A DNA stretch of 64,000 bases. It comes from Rhodopseudomonas_A palustris_F (GTDB taxonomy: Bacteria > Pseudomonadota > Alphaproteobacteria > Rhizobiales > Xanthobacteraceae). The stretch lies in assembly GCF_000013745.1 (NCBI RefSeq), contig NC_007925.1, positions 5,022,001-5,086,000 of the forward strand, written 5' to 3'. Each line of letters begins with the position of its first letter. The first letter of the stretch is position 1. The notes below the pieces were generated by a model, which worked only from the letters and a program-made list of their open reading frames with translations, ran no database searches and had not been told where the DNA came from. Positions 9,743 through 19,095 of this stretch are shown one piece after another. The position numbers were made by a program, and so were the translations under genes.

Positions 9743-11427
9743 AGCTTCAGTCCGCGGTAGGTCGTGAGCTCTTCGGAGGCCTGTGACCGATCCAATTGCA
9801 GACCGTCCGGCCGCAGCACGTAGTGACGCGAGGCGCCGCCGGTGAGATTGCGATCTTCGGACACGATGACCACCGTGGCCCTGCCCCGCACCTGCGCAAG
9901 AAATCGATGGAGATTTGCGTAAGCAAGCTGGTCGAGCCCGCGGTCGGCGTTGTCGAGAAGAATGACCCGCGGGCGATGAGCCAGAGCTCGGACGATGGCG
10001 ATCTGCTGGCAGAGCGAAGCCGAGATGGATTCCACGACGTCGCCGGAGACCGCGGTCTCGACCCCTTGAGGGAGTTGATTGATCTGGGCTTCGACGCCAA
10101 GCATCGCAGCGACGGCAAGCGCCTGATCGATCGTGACCTCGCCGAAGCGCGTGATGTTGTCCCGGATCGTGCCCTTGAACATGATCGCGGTCGACGTCAC
10201 CAATGCGACGCCCGCATTGAGAGCGCGGCAGGAGATTTGTTCAGCCGGTATTCCCTCCAACGCCACATGACCCGAGGCGGGTTTCTCGACGCCGGCGAGG
10301 ATGCGCATCAGGTGGGTCAACGCCTTTTCCGAAGAGCCGGCAATGGCGACGAAATCGCCTTTCCGCAACTGCAGGTCCAGACCCGTGTAGCGCTCGGTCG
10401 ACAGCCGGCTCTCGATCTGGAACGACAGTCCCACCGCGTCCAGTTTGCCGTCGCGAGACAGCTCCGGCCCCTCGGCGACAGATCGTCCCGCCTCCCTGCC
10501 CAGCAGTTCGGCGACGACGTCGCGGCTCTCGCATAGATCCTTGGCTTGAATGTACAAGAAGACTGCCCGCTGCAGGGGCGCCATCAGGCGGCCCGACAGC
10601 AAAATCACCGCCGCAACCGCGCCAATCGACATCGACCCGGCAGCGACGCCATAGGCGCCGCACAGCAGGGCGACGATGGTGAGCCATTGATTGGAGACCG
10701 CCACCTCGTTCATCAGGCGTCCCATGGCTATCGCCATTCTGTAGTTGCATCGCGCGAGGTCGGCCTGGAACACCTCGTATTGGCGCGCCACCCGTCCCTC
10801 GACGCCGAGCGCCTTGATGGAGTGGATCGCACCCAGCACGCTGAGAAGAAAACTGTAACGGCGCTCGGTCTTTCGCGAAACGATCCGCGCCAGCCGGTTC
10901 ATCTTCCATCCGTCTGCCATGGTCATGGCAAGTCCAATGGCGACGCTCACCGTGACCGCCACCCCGGAGAGCGGCGATATAAAGAAGATGAGCCCAAGGA
11001 CCACGGGAACGAACGAAAGTTCAGCAAGCGCGATGACGGTCTTGCCGCCGAGATCCTCGGCGACCTGGCCGACCCGACCGAAATAGACGATCGCCTGCGC
11101 CGCCCCGGCCTTGGCTGATCCGGCGGCTCCGCCACGGACGAGCTGTTCGAACACCGGCGTGATAAGCGTTTGATTATACTTGAGCGTCTCTTCGATAGAC
11201 AGGATATTGCGGGCAAATCGTAGCGAGGCCTCGAGCAACGTGACCGCGAGCGCCACGAACACGATCACCGGCAGGGTGGTCGTGTTCGGCGCCGGCAAGA
11301 TCCGGTTGAAGATGATCTGCGCCGTCAACGGCACGCATAGTCCGAGGACGTTCAGCGCCAACGTCGTTGCGATGAGCGTCGAATAAATTCCGATGACTCT
11401 CCTTTCCTTGGTGTGGGCGCTGATCAT
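9739..11427 (-). CDS. Type I secretion ABC exporter subunit, degenerate ATPase
   Basis: A 562-residue half-transporter, PrtD-like in size with no N-terminal C39 region. A membrane domain spans about 10-310 and a nucleotide-binding domain about 330-562. The Walker A is broken: the line-up reads GSSEKALT, without the second Gly and the catalytic Lys. The Walker B glutamate is replaced (VILLDNAD). The signature reads ISASL, keeping only the Ser of LSGGQ. It cannot be a normal ATPase alone and most likely pairs with the 745-residue subunit encoded next (4-bp overlap). The gene begins 20 bp after the repeat-protein gene, so exporter and probable cargo are co-transcribed. Confidence 0.88.
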   Translation of the reverse strand: MISAHTKERRVIGIYSTLIATTLALNVLGLCVPLTAQIIFNRILPAPNTTTLPVIVFVALAVTLLEASLRFARNILSIEETLKYNQTLITPVFEQLVRGGAAGSAKAGAAQAIVYFGRVGQVAEDLGGKTVIALAELSFVPVVLGLIFFISPLSGVAVTVSVAIGLAMTMADGWKMNRLARIVSRKTERRYSFLLSVLGAIHSIKALGVEGRVARQYEVFQADLARCNYRMAIAMGRLMNEVAVSNQWLTIVALLCGAYGVAAGSMSIGAVAAVILLSGRLMAPLQRAVFLYIQAKDLCESRDVVAELLGREAGRSVAEGPELSRDGKLDAVGLSFQIESRLSTERYTGLDLQLRKGDFVAIAGSSEKALTHLMRILAGVEKPASGHVALEGIPAEQISCRALNAGVALVTSTAIMFKGTIRDNITRFGEVTIDQALAVAAMLGVEAQINQLPQGVETAVSGDVVESISASLCQQIAIVRALAHRPRVILLDNADRGLDQLAYANLHRFLAQVRGRATVVIVSEDRNLTGGASRHYVLRPDGLQLDRSQASEELTTYRGLKL

Positions 11428-11447
11428 GTCACTCGGGCTTCATCCCA

Positions 11448-14400
11448 TCAGAAGTGAAAACCGAAACTGCTCACCGTCTTCGCGGTCAGTGCAGCGAGCA
11501 GCGACGTCGATCCTGTCGGCGTCGGAGCGGTGGGCATCGAGATGACCGGCGCCACCGACACGCTTGGCGTCGACGTGGTGGGGCTGTGGCTGCTCGTCAG
11601 CAGGCTGGTACTGGCCGCAATCACCGAGCTGCTTCCCAGAACGGAATGCGTGTCCGTCGTTGCAATCGCCGACGGCGTCGAGATCGACGGCGCCACGAGG
11701 GACAACCCCGAAATGGAGAAATTGCCTCCGTTCAGGGTCGAGAGCGTGCTCGACAGCGACGACGACAAGACGCTTGTCGTGCTCGCCACGTGACTGTCGA
11801 TCGCACTCATGGTCTCGATCGCTCCGGAGACGACCTTCGCGAGCACGTCAGTCGTTGCGGTCGTCGCGGAGGACGTTGCCGCGAACGGTGACATCGGCGC
11901 GATGCTGGTTAGGACCGACGAGGCGATCGTCGATGTGGCTGCAGGCGTCACCGCACCGATGCCGGCCGACGACGGTGTGGCCGACGTCAGTCCGCTTGCG
12001 ATATCGACGATGCTTGCAATCGGTGCGGCAGCCGTGGCGAGCAGCGGGGCTGCGACTGGGACGCTGGTGGCGGCCATGGTCGCGGAAGAATCCAAGTCGG
12101 CCGCGGAGATCGCCGCGGCTGAAGAGGGAATGAGGCCAGAAGACAGCACATCGAGATTGGCAAGAAGGCCGACATCGATGTCGATGTCGCGGCCGAGCAG
12201 CGACTCCACCGGATCGAGCGGCACCGCGACGGCGGCGCCGAGCGTGTTCAGCAACGGCACGTTGGTCGCGCCGAGCGAGAGGTTGAGGTCGGTGTCCGAC
12301 GGCGATGGCCCGGCCGGCGGGGTGTTCGCGAGATTGCCGCCGACGAGGTTGCCCAAGCTGCCGACAACATCGCCGACATTCGCCACGGTCGCATTCACCG
12401 GCGCCAGATCGATCGCGGCACCGAGATCAATGTTGATGTCGCGGCCGAGCAACGACTCCACCGGATCGAGCGGCACCGCAACGGCGGCGCCGAGCGTATT
12501 CAGCAGCGGCACGTTGGTCGCACCCAGCGCAACATTGAGGTCGGTGTCCGGCGTCGACGGACCGGCCGGCGCGGTGGTCGGGAGATTGCCGCCGCCGAGG
12601 AGGTTGCCGACAACATCGCCGAGACCGTTGCCGATATTGGCCACGGTCGCGGTCACCGGGGCCAGATCGATCGCAGCGCCGACATCGATGTCGATATCGC
12701 GCCCGAGCAGCGTCTCCACCGGATCGAGCGACACCGCAGCAGTCGAGCCCACCGTGTTCAGCAGCGGCACGTTGGTCGCACCGAGCGCAACGTTGAGGTC
12801 GGTGTCCGGCGATGACGGACCGGCCGGCGGGGTGCTGCCACCGAGGCTGCCCAGGTTGTCGACCAGACCGCCGAGACCATCGCCAACACTCGCCACGGCG
12901 GCCGTCACCGGCGCCAGATCGCTCGCAGCGCCGACATCGATGTCGATATCGCGCCCGAGCAGAGTCTCCACCGGATCGAGCGGCACCGCAACGGCGGCGC
13001 CGAGCGTATTCAGCAGCGGCACGTTGGTCGCACCGAGCGCAACGTTGAGGTCGGTGTCCGGGGCCGAAGGACCGGCCGGCAGATTGCCGCCGACAAGGTT
13101 GTCGAGGTTGCCGAGATTGCCGACAACATCGCCGAGGCCGTTGCCGATATTGGCCACGGTCCCGGTCACCGGCGCCAAGTTGAGTGCAGCGCCGAGATCG
13201 ATGTCGATGTCGCGCCCGAGCAGCGTTTCCACCGGATCGAGCGAGACCGCGGCAGTCGAGCCGAGCGTGTTCAGCAGCGGCACGTTGGTCGCGCCGAGCG
13301 AGAGGTTGAGGTCGGTGTCCGACGGCGACGGCCCGGCCGGCGGGGTGTTCGCGAGATTGCCGCCGACGAGGCGGCCTACAACATCGCCGAGACCATCGCC
13401 GATATTCGCCACGGTCGCATTCACCGGCGCCAGATCGATCGCGGCAGCGATATCAATGTCGATGTCGCGGCCGAGCAACGACTCCACCGGATCGAGCGGC
13501 ACCGCAACGGCGGCGCCGAGCGTATTCAGCAGCGGCACGTTGGTCGCGCCGAGCGAGAGGTTGAGGTCGGTGTCCGACGGCGACGGCCCGGCCGGCGGGG
13601 TGTTCGCGAGATTGCCGCCGCCGAGGAGGTTGCCCAAGCTGCCGACAACATCGCCGACATTCGCCACGGTCGCAGTCACCGGCGCCAGATCGATCGCGGC
13701 ACCGAGATCAATGTCGATGTCGCGGCCGAGCAAAGACTCCACCGGATCGAGCGGCACCGCAACGGCGGCGCCGAGCGTGTTCAGCAGCGGCACGTTGGTC
13801 GCGCCGAGCGAGAGGTTGAGGTCGGTGTCCGACGGCGACGGCCCGGCCGGCGGGGTGTTCGCGAGATTGCCGCCGCCGAGGAGGTTGCCCAAGCTGCCGA
13901 CAACATCGCCGACATTCGCCACGGTCGCATTCACCGGCGCCAGATCGATCGCGGCAGCGAGATCAATGTCGATGTCGCGGCCGAGCAACGACTCCACCGG
14001 ATCGAGCGGCACCGCAACGGCGGTGCCGAGCGTATTCAGCAGCGGCACGTTGGTCGCACCCAGCGCAACATTGAGGTCGGTGTCCGGCGTCGACGGACCG
14101 GCCGGCGCGGTGGTCGGGAGATTGCCGCCGCCGAGGAGGTTGCCGACAACATCGCCGAGACTCGCCACGGCCGCGGTCACCGGCGCCAGATCGATCGCGG
14201 CACCGAGATCAATGTCGATGTCGCGGCCGAGCAACGACTCCACCGGATCGAGCGGCACCGCAACGGCGGCGCCGAGCGTGTTCAGCAGCGGCACGTTGGT
14301 CGCGCCGAGCGAGAGGTTGAGGTCGGTGTCCGACGGCGACGGCCCGGCCGGCGGGGTGTTCGCGAGATTGCCGCCGACGAGGAGGTTGCCCAAGCTGCCG

Positions 14401-16112
14401 ACAACATCGCCGACATTCGCCACGGTCGCAGTCACCGGCGCCAGATCGATCGCGGCACCGAGATCAATGTTGATGTCGCGGCCGAGCAAAGACTCCACCG
14501 GATCGAGCGGCACCGCAACGGCGGCGCCGAGCGTGTTCAGCAGCGGCACGTTGGTCGCGCCGAGCGAGAGGTTGAGGTCGGTGTCCGACGGCGACGGCCC
14601 GGCCGGCGGGGTGTTCGCGAGATTGCCGCCGCCGAGGAGGTTGCCCAAGCTGCCGACAACATCGCCGACATTCGCCACGGTCGCATTCACCGGCGCCAGA
14701 TCGATCGCGGCACCGAGATCAATGTCGATGTCGCGGCCGAGGAACGACTCCACCGGATCGAGCGGCACCGCAACGGCGGCGCCGAGCGTGTTCAGCAGCG
14801 GCACGTTGGTCGCAGCCAGCGCAACATTGAGGTCGGTGTCCGGCGTCGACGGCCCGGCCGGCGGCGGGGTCGGGAGATTGCCGCCGACGAGGTTGCCCAA
14901 GCTGCCGACAACATCGCCGAGACTCGCCACGGCCGCGGTCACCGGCGCCAGATCGATCGCGGCACCGAGATCAATGTCGATGTCGCGGCCGAGCAACGAC
15001 TCCACCGGATCGAGCGGCACCGCAACGGCGGCGCCGAGCGTGTTCAGCAGCGGCACATTGGTCGCAGCCAGCGCAACGTTGAGGTCGGTGTCCGGCGTCG
15101 CCGGCCCGGCCGGCGGCGTTGTCGGGAGATTACTTCCGACGAGATTGCCGAGGTTGTCGAGGTTGCCGACAACATCGCCGAGACCGTTGCCGATATTGGC
15201 CACGGTCGCGGTCACCGGGGCCAGATCGATCGCAGCGCCGAGATCGATGTCGATATCGCGCCCGAGCAGCGTCTCCACCGGATCGAGCGAGACGGCGGCA
15301 GTCGAGCCGACCGTGTTCAGCAGCGGCACGTTGGCCGCACCGAGCGCGACGTTGAGATCGGTGTCCGGCGTCGCCGGCCCGGCCGGCGGGGTGGTCGAAC
15401 CGCCAGTGGAATTGGTTTGCCCTCCGGCCCCCGGGGACCCCGGATCGGTCGTTGTGCCGGTCGGGACGACAGAGCCCGTCGCTCCCGACGTGTCCGGCGT
15501 GTCCGGCGTGCCGCCAGGTGTCACCGGGGCAGTGGTGGCGGGGTTCACGATGGGTGCCGGCGTTGTGATAATGCCACCGCCGGTGGTCACGCCGCCGCTG
15601 TTGGTCGGCACGGCCGCGCCGGCATCTGTCGGAGCGGCGGCCGGCGCCGCTGCGCCTTGCGGTGCCGCGGCCGCTTGTGGCGCCACCACCTGGGGCGCTG
15701 TCGCAGCGCCACCCACACCGCCTGTCGCCACACCCGCCCCTTGCGCGGCAGTGGACGCCGCTGTCAGGTTGGCGTCGGCGGCCTCCGGATTCACCGGCAC
15801 CTGCGCCGTGCGCCCCAGCGAGCCCGTGCTCAGGCTGGATTCACTGTCACCGGCGACGACGCCTGGATCAACCGAGGAAGAAAACAGATTCGTTTGTGTC
15901 TGAACGCTGTTAGCAAGCGAGCCCGTTGCGCCGATGAGATTGTCTCCGGTCAAGATACGCGATCCATTGGGCGTCGTATCCTGAACCGAATTGACCTGCG
16001 GCATTGTCGTCTTGGATACGGCATCCGCCGGACCGAGACCGGAGAACTGATCGAACGCCTCGTACAATTTCGAGTCCAACATAGACGTCGTCGTTTGATT
16101 TTCAGCAGCCAT
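11448..16112 (-). CDS. Giant repeat protein, probable type I secretion substrate
   Basis: A 1554-residue protein I cannot assign to a named family. Residues 1-240 are low-complexity Ala/Thr/Gly/Pro. From about 242 come twelve full repeats of about 85 residues (78-92) and a partial thirteenth. Each holds DTDLN, a conserved NVPLLNT, LDPVE and LGRDIDIDLGAAIDLAPV, then a variable Gly/Asn/Leu tail. The last 240 residues are Ser/Thr/Ala-rich and end in aromatic SFGFHF. No Cys, no N-terminal signal peptide and no GGxGxD RTX nonapeptides are seen. First position in an operon with two ABC subunits and an adaptor makes it the likely exported cargo, perhaps a surface adhesin. The acidic DIDID cores might bind calcium; this is inference only. 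An overlapping antisense frame (11809-15903) is a by-product of the repeats. Confidence 0.85.
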   Translation of the reverse strand: MAAENQTTTSMLDSKLYEAFDQFSGLGPADAVSKTTMPQVNSVQDTTPNGSRILTGDNLIGATGSLANSVQTQTNLFSSSVDPGVVAGDSESSLSTGSLGRTAQVPVNPEAADANLTAASTAAQGAGVATGGVGGAATAPQVVAPQAAAAPQGAAAPAAAPTDAGAAVPTNSGGVTTGGGIITTPAPIVNPATTAPVTPGGTPDTPDTSGATGSVVPTGTTTDPGSPGAGGQTNSTGGSTTPPAGPATPDTDLNVALGAANVPLLNTVGSTAAVSLDPVETLLGRDIDIDLGAAIDLAPVTATVANIGNGLGDVVGNLDNLGNLVGSNLPTTPPAGPATPDTDLNVALAATNVPLLNTLGAAVAVPLDPVESLLGRDIDIDLGAAIDLAPVTAAVASLGDVVGSLGNLVGGNLPTPPPAGPSTPDTDLNVALAATNVPLLNTLGAAVAVPLDPVESFLGRDIDIDLGAAIDLAPVNATVANVGDVVGSLGNLLGGGNLANTPPAGPSPSDTDLNLSLGATNVPLLNTLGAAVAVPLDPVESLLGRDINIDLGAAIDLAPVTATVANVGDVVGSLGNLLVGGNLANTPPAGPSPSDTDLNLSLGATNVPLLNTLGAAVAVPLDPVESLLGRDIDIDLGAAIDLAPVTAAVASLGDVVGNLLGGGNLPTTAPAGPSTPDTDLNVALGATNVPLLNTLGTAVAVPLDPVESLLGRDIDIDLAAAIDLAPVNATVANVGDVVGSLGNLLGGGNLANTPPAGPSPSDTDLNLSLGATNVPLLNTLGAAVAVPLDPVESLLGRDIDIDLGAAIDLAPVTATVANVGDVVGSLGNLLGGGNLANTPPAGPSPSDTDLNLSLGATNVPLLNTLGAAVAVPLDPVESLLGRDIDIDIAAAIDLAPVNATVANIGDGLGDVVGRLVGGNLANTPPAGPSPSDTDLNLSLGATNVPLLNTLGSTAAVSLDPVETLLGRDIDIDLGAALNLAPVTGTVANIGNGLGDVVGNLGNLDNLVGGNLPAGPSAPDTDLNVALGATNVPLLNTLGAAVAVPLDPVETLLGRDIDIDVGAASDLAPVTAAVASVGDGLGGLVDNLGSLGGSTPPAGPSSPDTDLNVALGATNVPLLNTVGSTAAVSLDPVETLLGRDIDIDVGAAIDLAPVTATVANIGNGLGDVVGNLLGGGNLPTTAPAGPSTPDTDLNVALGATNVPLLNTLGAAVAVPLDPVESLLGRDINIDLGAAIDLAPVNATVANVGDVVGSLGNLVGGNLANTPPAGPSPSDTDLNLSLGATNVPLLNTLGAAVAVPLDPVESLLGRDIDIDVGLLANLDVLSSGLIPSSAAAISAADLDSSATMAATSVPVAAPLLATAAAPIASIVDIASGLTSATPSSAGIGAVTPAATSTIASSVLTSIAPMSPFAATSSATTATTDVLAKVVSGAIETMSAIDSHVASTTSVLSSSLSSTLSTLNGGNFSISGLSLVAPSISTPSAIATTDTHSVLGSSSVIAASTSLLTSSHSPTTSTPSVSVAPVISMPTAPTPTGSTSLLAALTAKTVSSFGFHF
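12170..15389 (-). repeat. Tandem coding repeat array, 12 units plus a partial unit, about 255 bp each
   Basis: The array inside the giant protein gene is conserved at the nucleotide level, not only in protein. Long stretches such as the one encoding LGRDIDIDLGAAIDLAP recur with few or no changes. Two head variants alternate, encoding PSPSDTDLNLSLG or PSTPDTDLNVALG, and tails vary in length by whole codons (VVGSLGNLLGGG, VVGNLLGGG, GLGDVVGNL). This pattern suggests unit duplication and gene conversion. Copy number is likely to vary between strains, and short-read assemblies may be wrong here. Confidence 0.9.
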
Positions 16113-16767
16113 CTCGAAACGCTCCTGTGAACCTGCTCAGAGGCCTAATTCTATCTTCCTGTTGGCTTACGTTTCTTCTGTGATTAAGTTTCGCCATGTC
16201 TCGCGACGCGGCGCCGATTTAGTAGAAATCCGCCTCTTTTGCGCTGCGGTGCAGTTCGGCGACACACCGTCGGCGCGGTCGTGACGTTCTCTTTTCTAAA
16301 AATGGCGAACCTCCAAAACGAACGAACGTCTCATCATTGCGACGACGTTAATCGACCATTCGCTAATTAACCCTTGATCGCTCGCTACTTTTGACCTCGT
16401 AGATTCACCAGTTACTTGGCTCGCAGAGCAGACGTTACTGACCTCGCAGACCAAGCCGCGCAGCAATTGAGCGCATCTTTAGAACAACTACTTTTCGAGA
16501 AGTTTTGGACGCCTGATGCGGGCATTTTGATTAGTTTGTCCGGCGACCAATTTGTTGCCGCTCGATCACCCTGGCGAAGCTATTGCCCTGGATGTTGCTG
16601 CCCTTCCGACGGCCTGCGACCGAATGCCTCGGAACAAAGATGCGCGGACAAGAGCGCAGCCGCAGTTGCGGCCCGCGCATGGCCGCGCAGCCCAGAACAT
16701 TTCGTGCCGGGTACTGCCCAATATTGGCTGCCGACAGGAAGCTCCCGCGCAAAGAGCGGCGAAGGAC
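16113..16767. promoter_or_regulatory. 655-bp gene-free control region upstream of the secretion operon
   Basis: There is no convincing gene. The 250 bases nearest the repeat-protein start (about 16140-16420) are markedly AT-richer than the surroundings, as expected for a promoter and long leader. A short minus-strand frame (16531-16752) has no recognisable family and is probably chance. I could not pick a promoter or operator with confidence. Confidence 0.35.
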
Positions 16768-18471
16768 CTAAGCCAGTTCCGCCGATGCGCGCTGCATGTT
16801 GGCCGACATGTCCGCCGTCACTGCGCTCTGTTCCTCGACCGCTGCGGCGGTGGAGGCGATGAATTCGTTGACATCGGCGATCGCGGCCTTGATCGCGGTC
16901 AGCGAGCTCGCGACTCCGCTGGAGACGGCGTTCAGCGCTTCGATTTCCGCCGTAATCGTGTCGGTCGCCTGCTTGGCCTGACCGGCGAGGTTTTTCACCT
17001 CGGAGGCGACCACCGCAAAGCCGCGACCGGATTCGCCCGCGCGCGCGGATTCGATCGTGGCGTTGAGCGCGAGCAAATTGATCTGGCTGGTAATGCCGGC
17101 GATCATCTCGACGATGCCGCTCATCGCCTGCGCGGCCGCGTTCAGCCTTTGCGCTTGGCCGTCGGCAGCGTCGACCCGGGCGGTCGCGCCCTTCGAGGTC
17201 TCGCGCGACTTCGCCATGGTTTCGGAGATCTCGCGAATCGATGCGCTCATCTGCTCGCTGCCGGCCGCAACCGCCTCGATGAGCCCACGCGCATTGTCCG
17301 CCTTCTTGCGGCCGATCGCTTGCGCGGTGATGTCGGTGGCGTACTTCACCACCTTGTAGGGCTTTCCGTTGAGATCCAAGATCGGATTGTAGGAGGCCTG
17401 GATCCATATCTCCCGGCCGCCCTTGGCGATCCGTTTGTATTCGGCGGCCTGGTATTCGCCGCGATTGAGCGCTTCCCAGAATTGGCGGTAGGCGGCCGAG
17501 TTCTTATCGCGTAGCTCGACGAACATGCTGTGGTGTTGGCCCTTGATCTCCGCGAGCGAATAACCCATCGCATTCAAAAAGTTCTGGTTCGCTGTACGGA
17601 TCGTGCCGTCCATGTTGAACTCGATCACGGCCTGCGACTTCTGGATCGCGGCGAGCTGGCCGTCGCTGTCCGCCGCCTTCATCTTCTGCGCGGTGACGTC
17701 CGTTGCGAACTTCACCACCTTTAGCGGCTTGCCGGTCTCGTCGAGGATCGGGTTGTAGGTCGCGAGAATCCAGATTTCGCCGCCGCCCTTTGCGATCCGT
17801 TTGTATTCGGCGGCCATGAACTCACCGCGGTTGAGCCGCGCCCAGAATTCGGCATAGCCGGCGCTCGCGCGATCCTCGACCGTCACGAACATGCTGTGGT
17901 GCTTGCCTTGAATCTCGGCGAGCGAATAGCCCATCACGCCCAGGAAATTCTCGTTGGCGGTGATGACGGTGCCGTCCATCTCGAACTCGATCACAGCCTG
18001 GGCACGGTTGATCGCGGCAATCTTGCCGGCGTCCTCCATGGTCCTAAGCTTGTACGCCGTGATGTCGGTCGCGAACTTGATGAAGCTGACGACCTTGCCG
18101 GTCTCGTCGCGCAGCGGCGCATAGGAGGCGTGGACCCAGACTTCCTTGCCGTCTTTGCCGAAGCGCTTGTATTGGGTGGTCTGGAATTCGCCGCGGTTCA
18201 GGCTCTTCCAAAAGTCGCGATAGCGGGCGCTCTCGCGCTCGGCCGGGCTGACGAAGATGCTGTGATGCTTGCCCTTGATCTCCGCGAGCGTGTAGCCGCT
18301 CATCTTCAGGAGGTTCTCGTTGGCGTTCAGGATGGTACCATCGAGGTCGAATTCGATGACAGCCTGCAAGCGGTCGAGTGCCTCGACCTCCGCCAGCGCG
18401 TGCTTCACTCTCTTGCTGTTAAACCCGAACACTGCGCACCCCATGAGTTTGCGGAAGCCGAAGTGTGACAT
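16768..18471 (-). CDS. Soluble methyl-accepting chemoreceptor with three PAS domains
   Basis: A 567-residue protein with no membrane segment. Three consecutive PAS/PAC units (about 30-150, 155-275, 280-400) are strongly alike: each has an NEN/NQN(F/L)L motif, GY(T/S)LAEI, KHHS or QHHS, a (K/Y)KR(F/I) region, and a PAC tail ending FATDIT or VTAQ. A short MCP signalling domain follows (about 410-567) with the conserved hairpin tip (INLLALNATIESARAGE, GRGFAVVASEVKNLA). No HAMP domain or C-terminal CheR pentapeptide is seen. PAS domains of this type often bind flavin or haem and report redox state or oxygen. It lies upstream of, and in the same direction as, the secretion operon, separated by 655 bp, so it is probably separately transcribed. 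Confidence 0.9.
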   Translation of the reverse strand: MSHFGFRKLMGCAVFGFNSKRVKHALAEVEALDRLQAVIEFDLDGTILNANENLLKMSGYTLAEIKGKHHSIFVSPAERESARYRDFWKSLNRGEFQTTQYKRFGKDGKEVWVHASYAPLRDETGKVVSFIKFATDITAYKLRTMEDAGKIAAINRAQAVIEFEMDGTVITANENFLGVMGYSLAEIQGKHHSMFVTVEDRASAGYAEFWARLNRGEFMAAEYKRIAKGGGEIWILATYNPILDETGKPLKVVKFATDVTAQKMKAADSDGQLAAIQKSQAVIEFNMDGTIRTANQNFLNAMGYSLAEIKGQHHSMFVELRDKNSAAYRQFWEALNRGEYQAAEYKRIAKGGREIWIQASYNPILDLNGKPYKVVKYATDITAQAIGRKKADNARGLIEAVAAGSEQMSASIREISETMAKSRETSKGATARVDAADGQAQRLNAAAQAMSGIVEMIAGITSQINLLALNATIESARAGESGRGFAVVASEVKNLAGQAKQATDTITAEIEALNAVSSGVASSLTAIKAAIADVNEFIASTAAAVEEQSAVTADMSANMQRASAELA

Positions 18472-18667
18472 CCGACCCGGTCAAAGAACTCCCATGGACG
18501 CGTTGATCAAGCGTAAACGCCGGCATGGCACAGCGCGCAACTAGTAATTTACCCAGGTGTTGCTACGATGAAAATCGGCAAGTCCGATCGAGAGCGGCTC
18601 TGAACAATTGTTGGCACCTTACTGCCGCGGACAATAATAGCTACGCTCTTACATAGCATCGTCCGCG

Positions 18668-18907
18668 ACAGTCGAGCGGTAATTTGGCGATGGTGAGTTG
18701 GTATTTGATCGAGCGGGCGTGCTTCTCGTTGATCTCGGCGCTGAGCAAATCACCGACGATACGTTGAGGTCCATGCTGACGCTTGACCGCCGTGGTCATG
18801 ATCTCGTGCCCGGGCAGGGCTTCGCCCGCCCCAGCACAGGCTCCGGCGACCTTCATGCCGTAAAGTTTGAGCTCGCCCATCAGGTCGAACAGTGGAGTGC
18901 GTTCCAT
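18668..18907 (-). pseudogene. istB fragment (IS21-family helper ATPase)
   Basis: The first part of an IS21 IstB protein: MERTPLFDLMGELKLYGMK, then KRQHGPQRIVGDLL and ARSIKYQLTIAKLPL are family hallmarks. An extra Gly/Ala-rich piece of about 11 residues interrupts the usual YDEIM region. After KLPL the similarity ends and a stop follows within ten codons, removing the Walker motifs. It is a dead fragment, joined to the istA tail just upstream by the usual TGATG stop-start overlap. Confidence 0.8.
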
Positions 18908-18914
18908 CAGACGG

Positions 18915-19095
18915 TTCTCCGCAGTTGTCGTAACGGGCACAATCGGCAATCGGCGCGTGGCGCAGTATCAGCGCGGCCGGCGTGAGGATGTTGGCTGGCG
19001 GCGTGGGGTCACGCTGGCGCGCCAAGGCCGCCCTGGCGGATGACGATGCGGTCAGAATAGGCATGCGCCTCGACCGGGCGTCCGACCGCGTTCAC
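18915..19095 (-). pseudogene. istA fragments (IS21 transposase) with internal deletion and frameshifts
   Basis: Reading leftward, one frame gives NAVGRPVEAHAYSDRIVIRQ, an internal IstA segment. After a jump, another frame gives LARQRDPTPPANILTPAAL and HAPIADCARYD, the IstA C-terminus that leads into istB. The roughly 50 residues that should lie between them are missing here, but are present on the opposite strand at 19093-19234. A further 1-base shift lies just before the stop. This is a scrambled remnant with no function expected. Confidence 0.7.

Noticed and set aside
12170..15389. Possible CRISPR or minisatellite array
   Set aside because: Units are about 255 bp, in frame and coding, without short spacers; they are protein repeats.
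11809..15903. 1364-residue plus-strand open frame opposite the giant repeat protein
   Set aside because: It is the exact antisense of the repeat array. Its composition is Ser/Pro/Thr/Arg-rich with no ribosome site, and openness follows from the G/C-rich repeated codons on the other strand.
11448..16112. RTX toxin or haemolysin reading of the giant protein
   Set aside because: No GGxGxD nonapeptide repeats and no enzymatic domain; the Asp-rich cores are a different pattern.
16531..16752. 73-residue minus-strand frame between chemoreceptor and repeat-protein genes
   Set aside because: Highly basic, with no family resemblance and no ribosome site; treated as chance.
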